In this document: positions 8,199 through 15,811 of the stretch, in pieces | How positions within the stretch are numbered: the stretch's first letter is position 1 | Layout: every line of letters starts with the position of its first letter | Assembly: GCF_000172635.2 (NCBI RefSeq) | Contig: NC_018632.1 | Span: forward strand, 3,100,001 to 3,164,000 | Length of the DNA stretch: 64,000 nt | From: Alteromonas macleodii ATCC 27126 | GTDB taxonomy: Bacteria; Pseudomonadota; Gammaproteobacteria; Enterobacterales; Alteromonadaceae | Direction of reading: 5' to 3' | Translations under genes and position numbers: made by a program | Notes under the pieces: model-generated | Seen by the model: only the letters and a program-made list of their open reading frames with translations | What the model was told of the DNA's origin: nothing | Database searches by the model: none

Positions 8199-9482
8199 AT
8201 GCATTCTTACGCTAAACGTTTTCGCTATTTTGCTGTAATGGCACTGAGTTTCTGTGCCCATAATGCCTTTGCACAATGGGAGCAAATCACTCCTGAAAAT
8301 GAGGTGGTGGTATCAGTACCTGGCGGCGGTGAAAAAACCGTTTACCCATCATGTTCTCTTCCTGCTTTACCGGGACCAGAGGGGTTAGCACCCAACCCAT
8401 TCTCGTTTTATTTCGAAAAAGGAGAAAGTGATAACCTACTTATCTATTTTAATGGTGGTGGCGCCTGCTGGGACAGTGCCACTTGCTTAGCGTCAATGCA
8501 GCTTGAGTTTGACGACAACCCGATGTCGCGAGCCGCTTATAACCCATCAGCCGTAATCGAAAATACGCCATTTATTTCAGGCGGAATATTTGAAGATACA
8601 CAAGAGAACCCTTTTCAAACTTGGTCAAAAGTTTTCATTCCCTACTGTACTGGCGACCTACACTTAGGCTCAAAAGACACGCAGTACGTTGACGAGCTTG
8701 GTATCGTTACAGGTCTACCTGGTGCCGAAGTTACTTTAAAGCACCGTGGTCACGACAACGCGCTAGTTGTTATGCAGTGGATTAAAGAAAAACTGAACAA
8801 CGATGATTTATCACCCAACAAAGTGCTACTCAGTGGAAGCAGTGCGGGCGGTTATGGTGCAACGTTCAACTTCCCCTACTTTCAATCGCTGTTTGGTCGC
8901 ACAAAGGTTGCCCTCTTCGCTGATGCGTCGCTTGGTGTTATATCCCGAGGCTTTACGCAAACAGTACTAAACTATCAAGGGCCATGGGGGATAGAAGATA
9001 CACTACCACGTAATTTCCAATCACTGATTGGCAATTTTAACCATCTAATGCTCAATAAGCAGGTGATGCTGCGATTAGCTTATCAGTACCCTTGGAACCG
9101 TTTTGCGCAATATTCAACAGGAACCGACATTGTTCAAATTCAGTTTTCTAAAATCTCTGATCAGGTCTCTAGAGGTAATTTAGACCCAACGACATGGGGT
9201 GTAACAGAATCTGATTTAGGCTACATACTTGGCTGGCAGCTTCAGGCTAATGCGTCACTTCATGCGCTGTCAGCTTTCACATGGAATTATCAATTTTACC
9301 TTGGTGAAGGCACCTGCCACATGGTGCTAAACGATTTTTGTGAAGATAATGCCTTCCCAGTATCCTCACCTAGCCCATTTTATAATGAGCAGAGTGCGCG
9401 GGGTATTTCCTTTAACGAATGGCTACACACGTTTGCTACGTCACGCCGCTTTAGAGAAAATAGCGCGGCATACTATCACTAG
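8199..9482 (+). CDS. Secreted pectinacetylesterase/Notum-family hydrolase
   Basis: A 427-residue protein with a signal peptide ending near residue 26 (CAHNAFAQ). It matches the pectinacetylesterase/Notum fold: LLIYFNGGGACW (oxyanion-hole region, about 82-93), the conserved cysteines, IPYCTGDLHLG (about 148), the nucleophile motif SGSSAGGYGA (about 210-219) and a late catalytic histidine in EGTCHMVL (about 373-380). The ATG at 8199 is chosen because AAAAGG lies 8 bases before it; a TTG two codons earlier is less likely. The probable role is deacetylation of acetylated polysaccharide or related esters outside the cytoplasm. The 3' 378 bases and the following 146 bases are exactly repeated immediately downstream. 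Confidence 0.85.
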   Translation: MHSYAKRFRYFAVMALSFCAHNAFAQWEQITPENEVVVSVPGGGEKTVYPSCSLPALPGPEGLAPNPFSFYFEKGESDNLLIYFNGGGACWDSATCLASMQLEFDDNPMSRAAYNPSAVIENTPFISGGIFEDTQENPFQTWSKVFIPYCTGDLHLGSKDTQYVDELGIVTGLPGAEVTLKHRGHDNALVVMQWIKEKLNNDDLSPNKVLLSGSSAGGYGATFNFPYFQSLFGRTKVALFADASLGVISRGFTQTVLNYQGPWGIEDTLPRNFQSLIGNFNHLMLNKQVMLRLAYQYPWNRFAQYSTGTDIVQIQFSKISDQVSRGNLDPTTWGVTESDLGYILGWQLQANASLHALSAFTWNYQFYLGEGTCHMVLNDFCEDNAFPVSSPSPFYNEQSARGISFNEWLHTFATSRRFRENSAAYYH

Positions 9483-9628
9483 GATACGTAGTGCGAACTT
9501 GTATTAAAAAGTAATCAATAACATGGCAAGTCCAACCCAGCAGTGGTTGGATTAGCCATATTTATACCTGCGGTAACACGCAGCGATTACGAACATTTTA
9601 AGTCTCGCTGAGTGGGTAATTATCTATG
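9105..9628 (+). repeat. Tandem duplication, copy 1 (524 bp)
   Basis: Covers the end of the pectinacetylesterase-like gene and 146 bases of 3' flank. By eye it is identical, base for base, to 9632-10155 (offset 527), with only three bases (CGG) between the copies. The unit contains a hairpin downstream of the stop codon (TCCAACC pairing with GGTTGGA). Confidence 0.95.
9519..9556 (+). terminator. Hairpins 3' of the pectinacetylesterase-like gene
   Basis: TCCAACC and GGTTGGA form a 7-bp stem with a loop of about seven bases some 48 bases after the stop codon. A second small stem (CTGCG/CGCAG) follows at about 9569-9584. There is no T-tract. The same elements recur in the duplicated copy. Confidence 0.4.
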
Positions 9629-10009
9629 CGGGCGCAATATTCAACAGGAACCGACATTGTTCAAATTCAGTTTTCTAAAATCTCTGATCAGGTCTCTAGA
9701 GGTAATTTAGACCCAACGACATGGGGTGTAACAGAATCTGATTTAGGCTACATACTTGGCTGGCAGCTTCAGGCTAATGCGTCACTTCATGCGCTGTCAG
9801 CTTTCACATGGAATTATCAATTTTACCTTGGTGAAGGCACCTGCCACATGGTGCTAAACGATTTTTGTGAAGATAATGCCTTCCCAGTATCCTCACCTAG
9901 CCCATTTTATAATGAGCAGAGTGCGCGGGGTATTTCCTTTAACGAATGGCTACACACGTTTGCTACGTCACGCCGCTTTAGAGAAAATAGCGCGGCATAC
10001 TATCACTAG
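9626..10009 (+). pseudogene. Duplicated 3' fragment of the pectinacetylesterase-like gene
   Basis: An open frame of 127 codons whose residues 4-127 are identical to the C-terminal 124 residues of the upstream hydrolase. It holds the histidine region but lacks the signal peptide, oxyanion loop and nucleophile serine, so it cannot be an active hydrolase. Its ATG arises only at the duplication junction, and no ribosome-binding site is evident. The perfect identity at third codon positions and in non-coding flank shows a very recent event. Confidence 0.9.
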
Positions 10010-10155
10010 GATACGTAGTGCGAACTTGTATTAAAAAGTAATCAATAACATGGCAAGTCCAACCCAGCAGTGGTTGGATTAGCCATATTTATACCTGCGG
10101 TAACACGCAGCGATTACGAACATTTTAAGTCTCGCTGAGTGGGTAATTATCTATG
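9632..10155 (+). repeat. Tandem duplication, copy 2 (524 bp)
   Basis: Second exact copy of 9105-9628. The right boundary is clear: after TATCTATG the first copy continues into CGG and the repeat, while the second continues into unique sequence (AGGACTGG). Confidence 0.95.
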
Positions 10156-10227
10156 AGGACTGGTATTACAACTAGGATTTGTCGTTCCTTGCTGTGCATT
10201 TATGCAGCAACAAATTAACACGCCCTA

Positions 10228-10449
10228 CTACCCTACTTGTAAAGTAGCGCCATCAGGCATAGTTACTTCAATTTTCATGTTCCCGCCAACCGCAGCTAAA
10301 TATGCAGCCGCACGTTGAAGTGAAACGTCCTGAATACGTTTTGATTCCAACTTACTTACACCAGAAGCTGTGACCGATAACGCCATTGCTACTACTTCCT
10401 GTTTAACTCTGTGCTGCTTTCTGATGTCACCTAGTGTGATTTCTTTCAT
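10228..10449 (-). CDS. Small XRE-type helix-turn-helix protein
   Basis: A 73-residue protein that is almost entirely an XRE/HTH_3-like domain: LGDIRKQHRVKQEVVAMALSV forms the first helices and SGVSKLESKRIQDVSLQRAAAYLAAVGG the recognition and following helices, with a short beta-like end (MKIEVTMPDGATLQV) as seen in HigA/HipB-like antitoxins. No toxin gene is visible on either side, so it may be a solitary regulator or orphan antitoxin. It lies about 28 bases downstream of an intrinsic-terminator-like hairpin, itself preceded by a short aromatic-rich leader frame, so its expression could be set by attenuation. Confidence 0.75.
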   Translation of the reverse strand: MKEITLGDIRKQHRVKQEVVAMALSVTASGVSKLESKRIQDVSLQRAAAYLAAVGGNMKIEVTMPDGATLQVG

Positions 10450-10476
10450 TGTCTTTTACCGAGAATTACGGGCATT

Positions 10477-10512
10477 AAAAAAGCCCAGATGGTGATACCT
10501 TCTGGGCTTTTG
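10477..10512 (-). terminator. Terminator-like hairpin in the leader of the small HTH gene
   Basis: On the minus strand AAAAGCCCAGA pairs with TCTGGGCTTTT (11 bp, ten-base loop), followed by a run of T. It sits about 28 bases before the HTH start codon. A competing 9-bp pairing is possible: CTTCTGGGC (minus strand, at about 10541-10533) with GCCCAGAAG in the 5' arm. This is the terminator/antiterminator arrangement seen in amino-acid attenuators. It may alternatively end the GH97-cupin transcript. Confidence 0.6.
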
Positions 10513-10578
10513 CAAAACGTTCTACCTGCAGTGCCCAGAAGCCAATACTTGCCCCTGAACACCGACGGTCAGGTGCAA

Positions 10579-10623
10579 TCAGTAATTAAAATTATAAAAA
10601 TAACCAGTTGAAACGTTTTGCAT
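10579..10623 (-). CDS. Candidate leader peptide, aromatic-rich
   Basis: A 14-codon frame, MQNVSTGYFYNFNY, followed by a stop. Five of its last seven residues are Tyr or Phe. A purine-rich AAGAG lies seven bases before the ATG. Immediately after the stop comes a dyad (TTGCACCTGA/TCAGGGGCAA with one mismatch), then the antiterminator and terminator segments. The order resembles pheA-type attenuators, but AT-rich DNA yields Tyr, Phe and Asn codons easily, so the peptide may be coincidental. The downstream gene is a small HTH protein, not an aromatic-pathway gene. Confidence 0.4.
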   Translation of the reverse strand: MQNVSTGYFYNFNY

Positions 10624-10815
10624 GATAATTCTCTTTTCACAATGTGCTTGTACAATCGGCCCTTTGCCGCGACTAAGCTAAATGTATTGGCCTCGGTGCT
10701 TTTTAAATATATAGCAGCGGCCTTCTGTCACTTATCCTTAACCATACCATGTAGATAAGCAATAGCAATGACTTTCCAAAAAGGAAAGTGCCGAAAGCCG
10801 GCTATAAGCGCTTTA

Positions 10816-11328
10816 TTAGGCAAGTAGAGGCTTTAAAAAACGTACGTTATCACCCACCGCCGCTTGCTTAAGTGATGCTAGAAAATTGGGGACCTGATCG
10901 CTTCCTTCTTCAGGAGACCAGCTTGCAAAACCTTTATCATCGGTGACTTCGTAAGGCCCTTGTTTAACTTCCATGAAAACTACTGGGCTATGACACACCG
11001 TTGCGTGCCAGGTATTAGGTGGAATCTCAATTCCGCAGGTCTCTCCACGAGCGGTTAGCGTTACTCTGTTTTCGACTTCGCCATCGTCGCTGAAGAATAG
11101 AATGTCTAATTCGCCCTCTACCACCATGAAGAACTCCCACTTATGAGACTGTACATGTCGATGAGGCCGCACGTAGGAGTCAGGCATCATTGCAATAAAC
11201 AAACGCTGTACCATGTCGGTATAAGATTTATGTACGTTCAAATTAGCCCGTCGGCGAGGACTTTCCTCAGCCGACTGTTTAAGCGTTTCAAACAACGCTT
11301 TATCAAAATACTGAATCTTATCCAACAT
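10816..11328 (-). CDS. WbuC-type cupin metalloprotein
   Basis: A 170-residue cupin of the WbuC family. The metal-binding motif is visible as RPHRHVQSHKWEFFMVVEGELD (about residues 55-76; His, His, Glu), and the second histidine motif as IEIPPNTWHATVC (about 106-118). WbuC proteins often accompany surface-polysaccharide genes and their chemistry is not established. The ATG at 11328 is chosen over a GTG one codon earlier, because AGGG precedes it with better spacing. It follows the GH97 gene by 13 bases and is probably translated from the same mRNA. Confidence 0.85.
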   Translation of the reverse strand: MLDKIQYFDKALFETLKQSAEESPRRRANLNVHKSYTDMVQRLFIAMMPDSYVRPHRHVQSHKWEFFMVVEGELDILFFSDDGEVENRVTLTARGETCGIEIPPNTWHATVCHSPVVFMEVKQGPYEVTDDKGFASWSPEEGSDQVPNFLASLKQAAVGDNVRFLKPLLA

Positions 11329-11341
11329 CACACCCTGTCTA

Positions 11342-13405
11342 TTATTGCGCTAGTAATTTAAAGCGTATCGCTCCTCCCCCCGATGGCGCAAGCTTTAATG
11401 ACAAGACATCGGCAGATGTGACTACCTTTTTCTCAATGTTCATTGCGTAGGGGTTTGATTTCCAATGCGCTTTCTCTCCATCTAGATAGAGCTGCGCTTC
11501 ATACTGCTGACCTTCCTCTAGAAAGGTTAGCGGTAGTGATAACTCTCTGGCTTCTTCATTCGTAATTGCACCAACATACCAATCGTTTCCAGAGTAGGAT
11601 TTGTGCTTGCTCGCTTTACGCGCCATTACAATATATTCGCCCACTTCCCCTTGAAGCGCTTTACTATGAGACCAGTCTGTAGGGACGTCTTTGATAAACT
11701 GAAACGCCGGTAAATTATTCTCATAATTACGAGGCAAGTCTGCAGCCATTTGGATAGGGCTGTACAGCACTACATATTGGGCCAGTTGCTTGGCAAGTGT
11801 TGTTTGAGGGCGCATAACCTCTCCTTTGCCCCACTCTATTCCGCCGTCATTTTTCCGAACATAGTCAAAGTTGAAAATGCCAGGTGTGAAATCCATAGGA
11901 CCAGCGAGCATGCGAGTAAACGCCAACATAGGAATATGGTTGGGTGGATTAGGTGCCGCCCACCCTGAGTTGTATTCCTGACCTCGAGCGCTTTCTCGCG
12001 ATATCCAGTTCGGATAAGTACGGCGAAGGCCAGTATCTTTTACCGACTCATGAGTGTTGATAGACAACTGATATTTCGCAGCGGTTGTGACGTTTTTAAT
12101 AAAATGGTTTACCACGTCCTGGCTGTCGGTATATTCATAGCGCAGTACGTTGTTGTCGTCGCGCACTTTGAGATTTTGGCCATGGGCAACATAGCCCGTT
12201 TTAATTTGAGAAACCCCCAGCTTGTTGTACAGGGCAAAACCGTCTTCCATCTGCGCTTCGTAGTTGGTTATTCCTCCTGATGTTTCATGGTGTCCTATTA
12301 ACTTCACGCCAACTTTATCGCCGTAGCTGGTCACCGCTTCAATATCAAAGTCTGGATAGCTTTCTGTGAAAGAAAATAGCTCTGAATTCGCTATCCAATC
12401 ACCATCCCAACCTTTATTCCAACCTTCAACCAATACACCATCAAAACCGTGTTTAGCGGCGAAGTCCATGTATTGCTTTGTGCGCTGAGTAGTAGCACCA
12501 TGCTTATCTCCAGAGCCCCACGTATACTCATCAATGTGCATTCCCCACCAAATACCTATGTATTTGCCTGGCTCAACCCAGCTCACGTCACCGAGCTTAT
12601 TTGGCTCATTAAGATTCAAAACAAGGTACGAATTAATCAAATCCGTTGCGTCATTTCCTAACGTAATAGTGCGCCATGGGGTAACAAAACTACCAGTTTT
12701 ATGCACCAAACTCCCGTCGTGACGAGGTGCCAGCGACGCTGTAAAACGCCCTAACTCTTGCCTTTTAAGGCTCATACCCGCGTAATCAACAAGGGCAGCT
12801 TCATGGATAGCGACATGAGTGCCATTTTCATATTTCACTGTGAATGGCGTGTGAGCGGTGTGAACGTCTTGCAGGTTCGTGGCTTGATACACATACTCAT
12901 ATCTATCTCGACCATGGGCGGGGATCCAAAACGCTTTGGCTTGATGAGAGTTTACCAAGTTGAATTCAGTTAGCTCTCTAGTAATTATTCGATTACCGCT
13001 TGTTGGCAACTCATAGCGAAAGCCGATGCCATCGTTAAAAACTCTTGCCCTTACAAGAAAAGTGCGGTCTTTGTCACTTGGGTTATAGAACTTGACCAAA
13101 AGCTCATTGTGATTGTCGCGAATATCTCGCTGCTCTCCCCACGGCTGCTGCCATGTTTGATCTACAGAGTGCCTGCTCACCTCTTCTACCTCGAAGTCGC
13201 GGTATAAAGGAGGAGCTTTTGCAAAAGTGAAACCAAGCTTACCGAGCCCTAAAACGGGTTCCCCGTTAAATGACACACGATATTGCGCGAGTTCGCCATC
13301 ATCTGTAAACGATAACTTTACTTTTTTATCTGGGGAGAGAACCGATAACTCATTAGCAATTGAAGGCAAGGAGACGGCCAATAGAAGGAGCAAAAATACG
13401 CGCAT
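11342..13405 (-). CDS. Glycoside hydrolase family 97 (alpha-glucosidase-like, secreted)
   Basis: A 687-residue GH97 enzyme with an 18-residue signal peptide (ending SIANE). The N-terminal beta-sandwich (about 20-270) precedes the catalytic barrel with WGMHIDEYTWGSG, GFDGVLVEGWNKGWDGDW, VKLIGHHETSGG and the block SINTHESVKDTG (Glu near residue 453), then RESARGQEYN. In SusB, an inverting GH97, a glutamate occupies the NTHE-type position, so the inverting alpha-glucoside type is favoured over the retaining alpha-galactosidase type. It probably releases glucose from alpha-glucans in the periplasm. It heads a two-gene unit with the WbuC cupin. A perfect 14-bp palindrome lies upstream (13474-13487). 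Confidence 0.92.
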   Translation of the reverse strand: MRVFLLLLLAVSLPSIANELSVLSPDKKVKLSFTDDGELAQYRVSFNGEPVLGLGKLGFTFAKAPPLYRDFEVEEVSRHSVDQTWQQPWGEQRDIRDNHNELLVKFYNPSDKDRTFLVRARVFNDGIGFRYELPTSGNRIITRELTEFNLVNSHQAKAFWIPAHGRDRYEYVYQATNLQDVHTAHTPFTVKYENGTHVAIHEAALVDYAGMSLKRQELGRFTASLAPRHDGSLVHKTGSFVTPWRTITLGNDATDLINSYLVLNLNEPNKLGDVSWVEPGKYIGIWWGMHIDEYTWGSGDKHGATTQRTKQYMDFAAKHGFDGVLVEGWNKGWDGDWIANSELFSFTESYPDFDIEAVTSYGDKVGVKLIGHHETSGGITNYEAQMEDGFALYNKLGVSQIKTGYVAHGQNLKVRDDNNVLRYEYTDSQDVVNHFIKNVTTAAKYQLSINTHESVKDTGLRRTYPNWISRESARGQEYNSGWAAPNPPNHIPMLAFTRMLAGPMDFTPGIFNFDYVRKNDGGIEWGKGEVMRPQTTLAKQLAQYVVLYSPIQMAADLPRNYENNLPAFQFIKDVPTDWSHSKALQGEVGEYIVMARKASKHKSYSGNDWYVGAITNEEARELSLPLTFLEEGQQYEAQLYLDGEKAHWKSNPYAMNIEKKVVTSADVLSLKLAPSGGGAIRFKLLAQ

Positions 13406-13473
13406 AAAACATCCAACAAAAGTTGTTAACCTAATGTTAGTATCAAGTAATGCCGAATTTTTGCAACCTTTTT

Positions 13474-13487
13474 CTTAATCGATTAAG
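13474..13487. promoter_or_regulatory. Perfect 14-bp palindrome upstream of the GH97 gene
   Basis: CTTAATCGATTAAG is fully symmetric and lies about 70 bases before the GH97 start codon, between it and the YlqF stop codon. It shares CTTAA/TTAAG arms with the dyad at 1349-1370 and has the central CG of LacI-family sites. A sugar-responsive repressor site is the simplest reading. Confidence 0.45.
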
Positions 13488-13499
13488 TCTATTCTTGGG

Positions 13500-14504
13500 T
13501 TAGCGCTTGTTTTTCTTCATTCTACGGCTTTGTTCTTGACGTTTCTCTTCTCGTTTTTCTTTCCGATCTTTCTTATCTGGCGTCAACGAACCTGTTTTGA
13601 ATTTTGCTTTACGCTTGGCTTTCGCTTCAGCTTTCTTCGCCGCTTCGAGTGCCATTTCTTCTTTTTCAACTTCCAGCATTTCCGGAGTCTCTAGGGTTAT
13701 TCGCCCCAACTTGCCCGACTGCAGTTCTTTAAGCAGGATCTCACATATTTTATGAAGATTAACGCGGCCCCCCGCTTGAATTGCTCCGCGCGTTTTAGCG
13801 GCGGCTTCTAAAAATTCAATTTCAGTGTCGGGCAGCTCGTCCAGCTTATAGCGCTCTTTCATTACCTCTGGATACGCTTTGATTAGATAATCGGCTGCAA
13901 AAAAACCGACATCGTCGTATTCCATCGCGGTGTTTTTAACAGCACCCGATGAAGCTAACCGATAAATTGAATGTGGGTTTTCAAGCTTAGGCCACAGTAC
14001 TCCCGGTGTATCAAACAAGATAATACCGCTGCCCAAATTAATGCGCTGCTGGCTTTTCGTTACAGCTGGCTCGTTGCCAGTTTTCGCAATGATTCGCTCG
14101 GCCAAAATATTTATTAGCGTCGATTTACCCACGTTAGGAATACCCGTGATCATAGCTTTAATTGCTTTGGGCTGACCTTCTTTATACGAACAAATGCTTT
14201 TAACCAGCTGCATAATTTGCTTGCTATTTCCCGGGTTATCGCTAGAAGTCGTAATCGTCTTCACGCCGCGCTCTTTCTCTAAGCTTTCCTGCCAGCGCGC
14301 GGTAATTTCTGGGTCTGCCAGATCGTACTTATTAAGAATTTTAATACAGGGCTTGTCGCCGCGTATTTTTGCTATCTCTGGATTTTCACTGGAATATGGA
14401 ATACGTGCGTCAAGCACCTCAATAAGAATGTCTACTTGATTAAGCGACTCTTTAATTTCTTTCAGGGCCTTGTGCATATGCCCTGGGAACCATTGTAATG
14501 CCAT
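13500..14504 (-). CDS. ylqF: YlqF/RbgA-type ribosome biogenesis GTPase
   Basis: A 334-residue circularly permuted GTPase of the YlqF/YawG family, which assists late large-subunit ribosome assembly. The permuted order is visible: the family start WFPGHMHKALKEI (residues 5-17), the G4 motif ILNKYDLAD (about 55-63), then G1 GIPNVGKSTLIN (about 123-134) and G3 FDTPGVLWPK (about 174-183). The C-terminal 70 residues are strongly basic (AKRKAKFKTG, then KKNKR), consistent with rRNA contact and longer than in RbgA itself. It is followed 38 bases upstream by a TrmH-type methyltransferase in the same direction, a natural RNA-metabolism pair. Confidence 0.94.
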   Translation of the reverse strand: MALQWFPGHMHKALKEIKESLNQVDILIEVLDARIPYSSENPEIAKIRGDKPCIKILNKYDLADPEITARWQESLEKERGVKTITTSSDNPGNSKQIMQLVKSICSYKEGQPKAIKAMITGIPNVGKSTLINILAERIIAKTGNEPAVTKSQQRINLGSGIILFDTPGVLWPKLENPHSIYRLASSGAVKNTAMEYDDVGFFAADYLIKAYPEVMKERYKLDELPDTEIEFLEAAAKTRGAIQAGGRVNLHKICEILLKELQSGKLGRITLETPEMLEVEKEEMALEAAKKAEAKAKRKAKFKTGSLTPDKKDRKEKREEKRQEQSRRMKKNKR

Positions 14505-14542
14505 GGTTGTTTCCTATCGTAATCGAGTTGAGGGGAGTGTGC

Positions 14543-15331
14543 TTAACGGGTTAATTCATAAGCGCAGATATTCACAGCGCTGGCTAAGTTTAACGAGTCA
14601 ATCTTACCGCTTCCCGCAATGGTATACGCCGTTGCGTTTAGCTTTGATAGTGCGTCAACAGGCACGCCACGGGCTTCGTTACCAAACAGATAACACTGAT
14701 AATCACCAAAGGTGTTAGAGGTGATATTACTACCATTCATATCCAAGAAAGCGAAACGTTCGAACCGCTCGCCTAGGCTTTCAAGCGCTACGTTTAATTC
14801 CATGTTCACATGGAAAATAGCCCCCATACTTGAGCGTACAGCTTTCGAGTTATAAGGGTCCACACTGTTCGGGCTTAGTAATAGCGTAAAATCACCAAGC
14901 CACGCTAGCGTTCTTAGTATGGTGCCTAAGTTGCCGGGGTCTTGAACTTCATACAAATAAATGTACTTTTCGGCACTGGATTTGTTTGCTGAAATGCTGG
15001 TTTGTGACCGCTCTGAATATAACGCGGAGTTAGGAAGTGGAACGCGAGCAATAATACCTTGAGGTGACTTAGTATCGCTGAGTTGCTGCATTTGTTGAGA
15101 CGATACCGTTTCTACCTTCATATTAGAGACTGAAGAATCAAGTTTTTCTTTCAGCCACGCCTCATAATCAGCTGTCACATAAAGGGTTATATCACCTAAT
15201 GTACTGCTGTCATGCTGAGCAACATTAATTAACTCTAAAACTAAGTGCTCTCCTTCCACCAAATAGAATCCGAACTGCGTTCTAAATTTCTTTTGATGAA
15301 GCTTTTTCACGTCACTTAGTTTCATTTGCAC
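14543..15331 (-). CDS. TrmH/SpoU-family RNA methyltransferase
   Basis: A 262-residue SPOUT-class RNA 2'-O-methyltransferase. The N-terminal substrate-binding part (KKLHQKKFRTQFGFYLVEGEHLVLEL, residues about 9-34) is typical of the TrmH group. The knotted SAM domain carries YEVQDPGNLGTILRTLAW (motif 1, about 132-149), FGNEARGVP (motif 2, about 211-219) and the closing SLNLASAVNICAYEL (motif 3). It could modify 23S rRNA or tRNA; the target cannot be fixed by eye. It lies directly upstream of ylqF on the minus strand and is probably co-transcribed with it. Confidence 0.9.
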   Translation of the reverse strand: MQMKLSDVKKLHQKKFRTQFGFYLVEGEHLVLELINVAQHDSSTLGDITLYVTADYEAWLKEKLDSSVSNMKVETVSSQQMQQLSDTKSPQGIIARVPLPNSALYSERSQTSISANKSSAEKYIYLYEVQDPGNLGTILRTLAWLGDFTLLLSPNSVDPYNSKAVRSSMGAIFHVNMELNVALESLGERFERFAFLDMNGSNITSNTFGDYQCYLFGNEARGVPVDALSKLNATAYTIAGSGKIDSLNLASAVNICAYELTR

Positions 15332-15462
15332 TGCCCTTTTTATAACTTTCGGCGCAAGTGTAAGGTATGAAACCCAAAACGCAAAGCGGCAACGCTTAAT
15401 AGCGAAACAAATAATGAGAGAAAAAGATTGTAGTGGAGAAATACAGGATAAAGGAGAGTATC

Positions 15463-15499
15463 AAAAAGGCGTTTCAAATATACTTGTAAACGCCTTTTT
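15463..15499 (-). terminator. Strong terminator after the double-glycine peptide operon
   Basis: AAAAAGGCGTTT (15463-15474) and AAACGCCTTTTT (15488-15499) form a perfect 12-bp stem with a T-run on either strand, three bases past the stop codon of the 101-residue gene. It can end transcription in both directions. Confidence 0.88.
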
Positions 15500-15501
15500 A
15501 A

Positions 15502-15807
15502 TTACCGAGATACCAAGACACCTAAAGCGTTCCAACGTTTGCGTGGCTCACCAATTGGAATACATAAGCAGGCCTCTTCTTTTTCACTTGGTAAAATCTG
15601 ACATACAACATTTGCACTTTTAAACTCGTGAGCAAGTTCTGTTGCAAATATTTCCGTCACACCTTCCACCAGCACAAACTCGTTTTGCTTTTTCAACGCT
15701 GTAGCCAACTCTTCTACCGCTTTTAGTGAAAGCGGCCATAAAGTACGCAATACTCTTAACGATGCAACTGAGGTGATATCGCCACCAAGAATTTGTACTT
15801 TAAACAT
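15502..15807 (-). CDS. Unrecognised 101-residue partner of the double-glycine peptide
   Basis: The frame begins four bases after the stop codon of the 93-residue peptide gene and ends at a strong terminator, so the two genes form a closed two-gene unit. There is no signal peptide or membrane segment, so it is not a typical membrane-anchored bacteriocin immunity protein. The stretch PLSLKAVEELATALKKQNEFVLVEGVTEIFATELAHEFKSANVVCQIL recalls the alpha/beta pattern of the ribosomal L7/L12 C-terminal (ClpS-like) fold, but this is a weak visual resemblance. Two cysteines occur near the end (EEACLC). Function unknown; immunity, chaperone or maturation roles are all possible. Confidence 0.7.
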   Translation of the reverse strand: MFKVQILGGDITSVASLRVLRTLWPLSLKAVEELATALKKQNEFVLVEGVTEIFATELAHEFKSANVVCQILPSEKEEACLCIPIGEPRKRWNALGVLVSR

Positions 15808-15811
15808 TGAA

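Larger units (their letters stand above)
10450..10815 (-). promoter_or_regulatory. Structured leader region between cupin gene and small HTH gene
   Basis: A stretch of 366 bases with no standard gene but unusually dense structure on the minus strand: a CTTTCC/GGAAAG dyad at about 10772-10787, a possible promoter, the short aromatic frame (10623-10579), a stem of about ten base pairs (about 10578-10549), and the competing hairpins down to 10477. It could be a cis-acting leader of the HTH gene or an independent small RNA. Confidence 0.45.

Noticed and set aside
9519..10130. Hairpins in the duplicated unit as integron attC sites or a recombination target
   Set aside because: The stems are short, the RYYYAAC/GTTRRRY core sites are not present in the right order, and there is no integrase or cassette array.
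10228..10449. Small HTH gene as part of a HigBA-type toxin-antitoxin pair
   Set aside because: No toxin-sized frame on the same strand before or after it; the upstream 366 bases hold only the short leader frame and hairpins.
15414..15623. 69-codon plus-strand frame over the terminator of the double-glycine operon
   Set aside because: Antisense to the 101-residue gene and runs through a perfect terminator hairpin.
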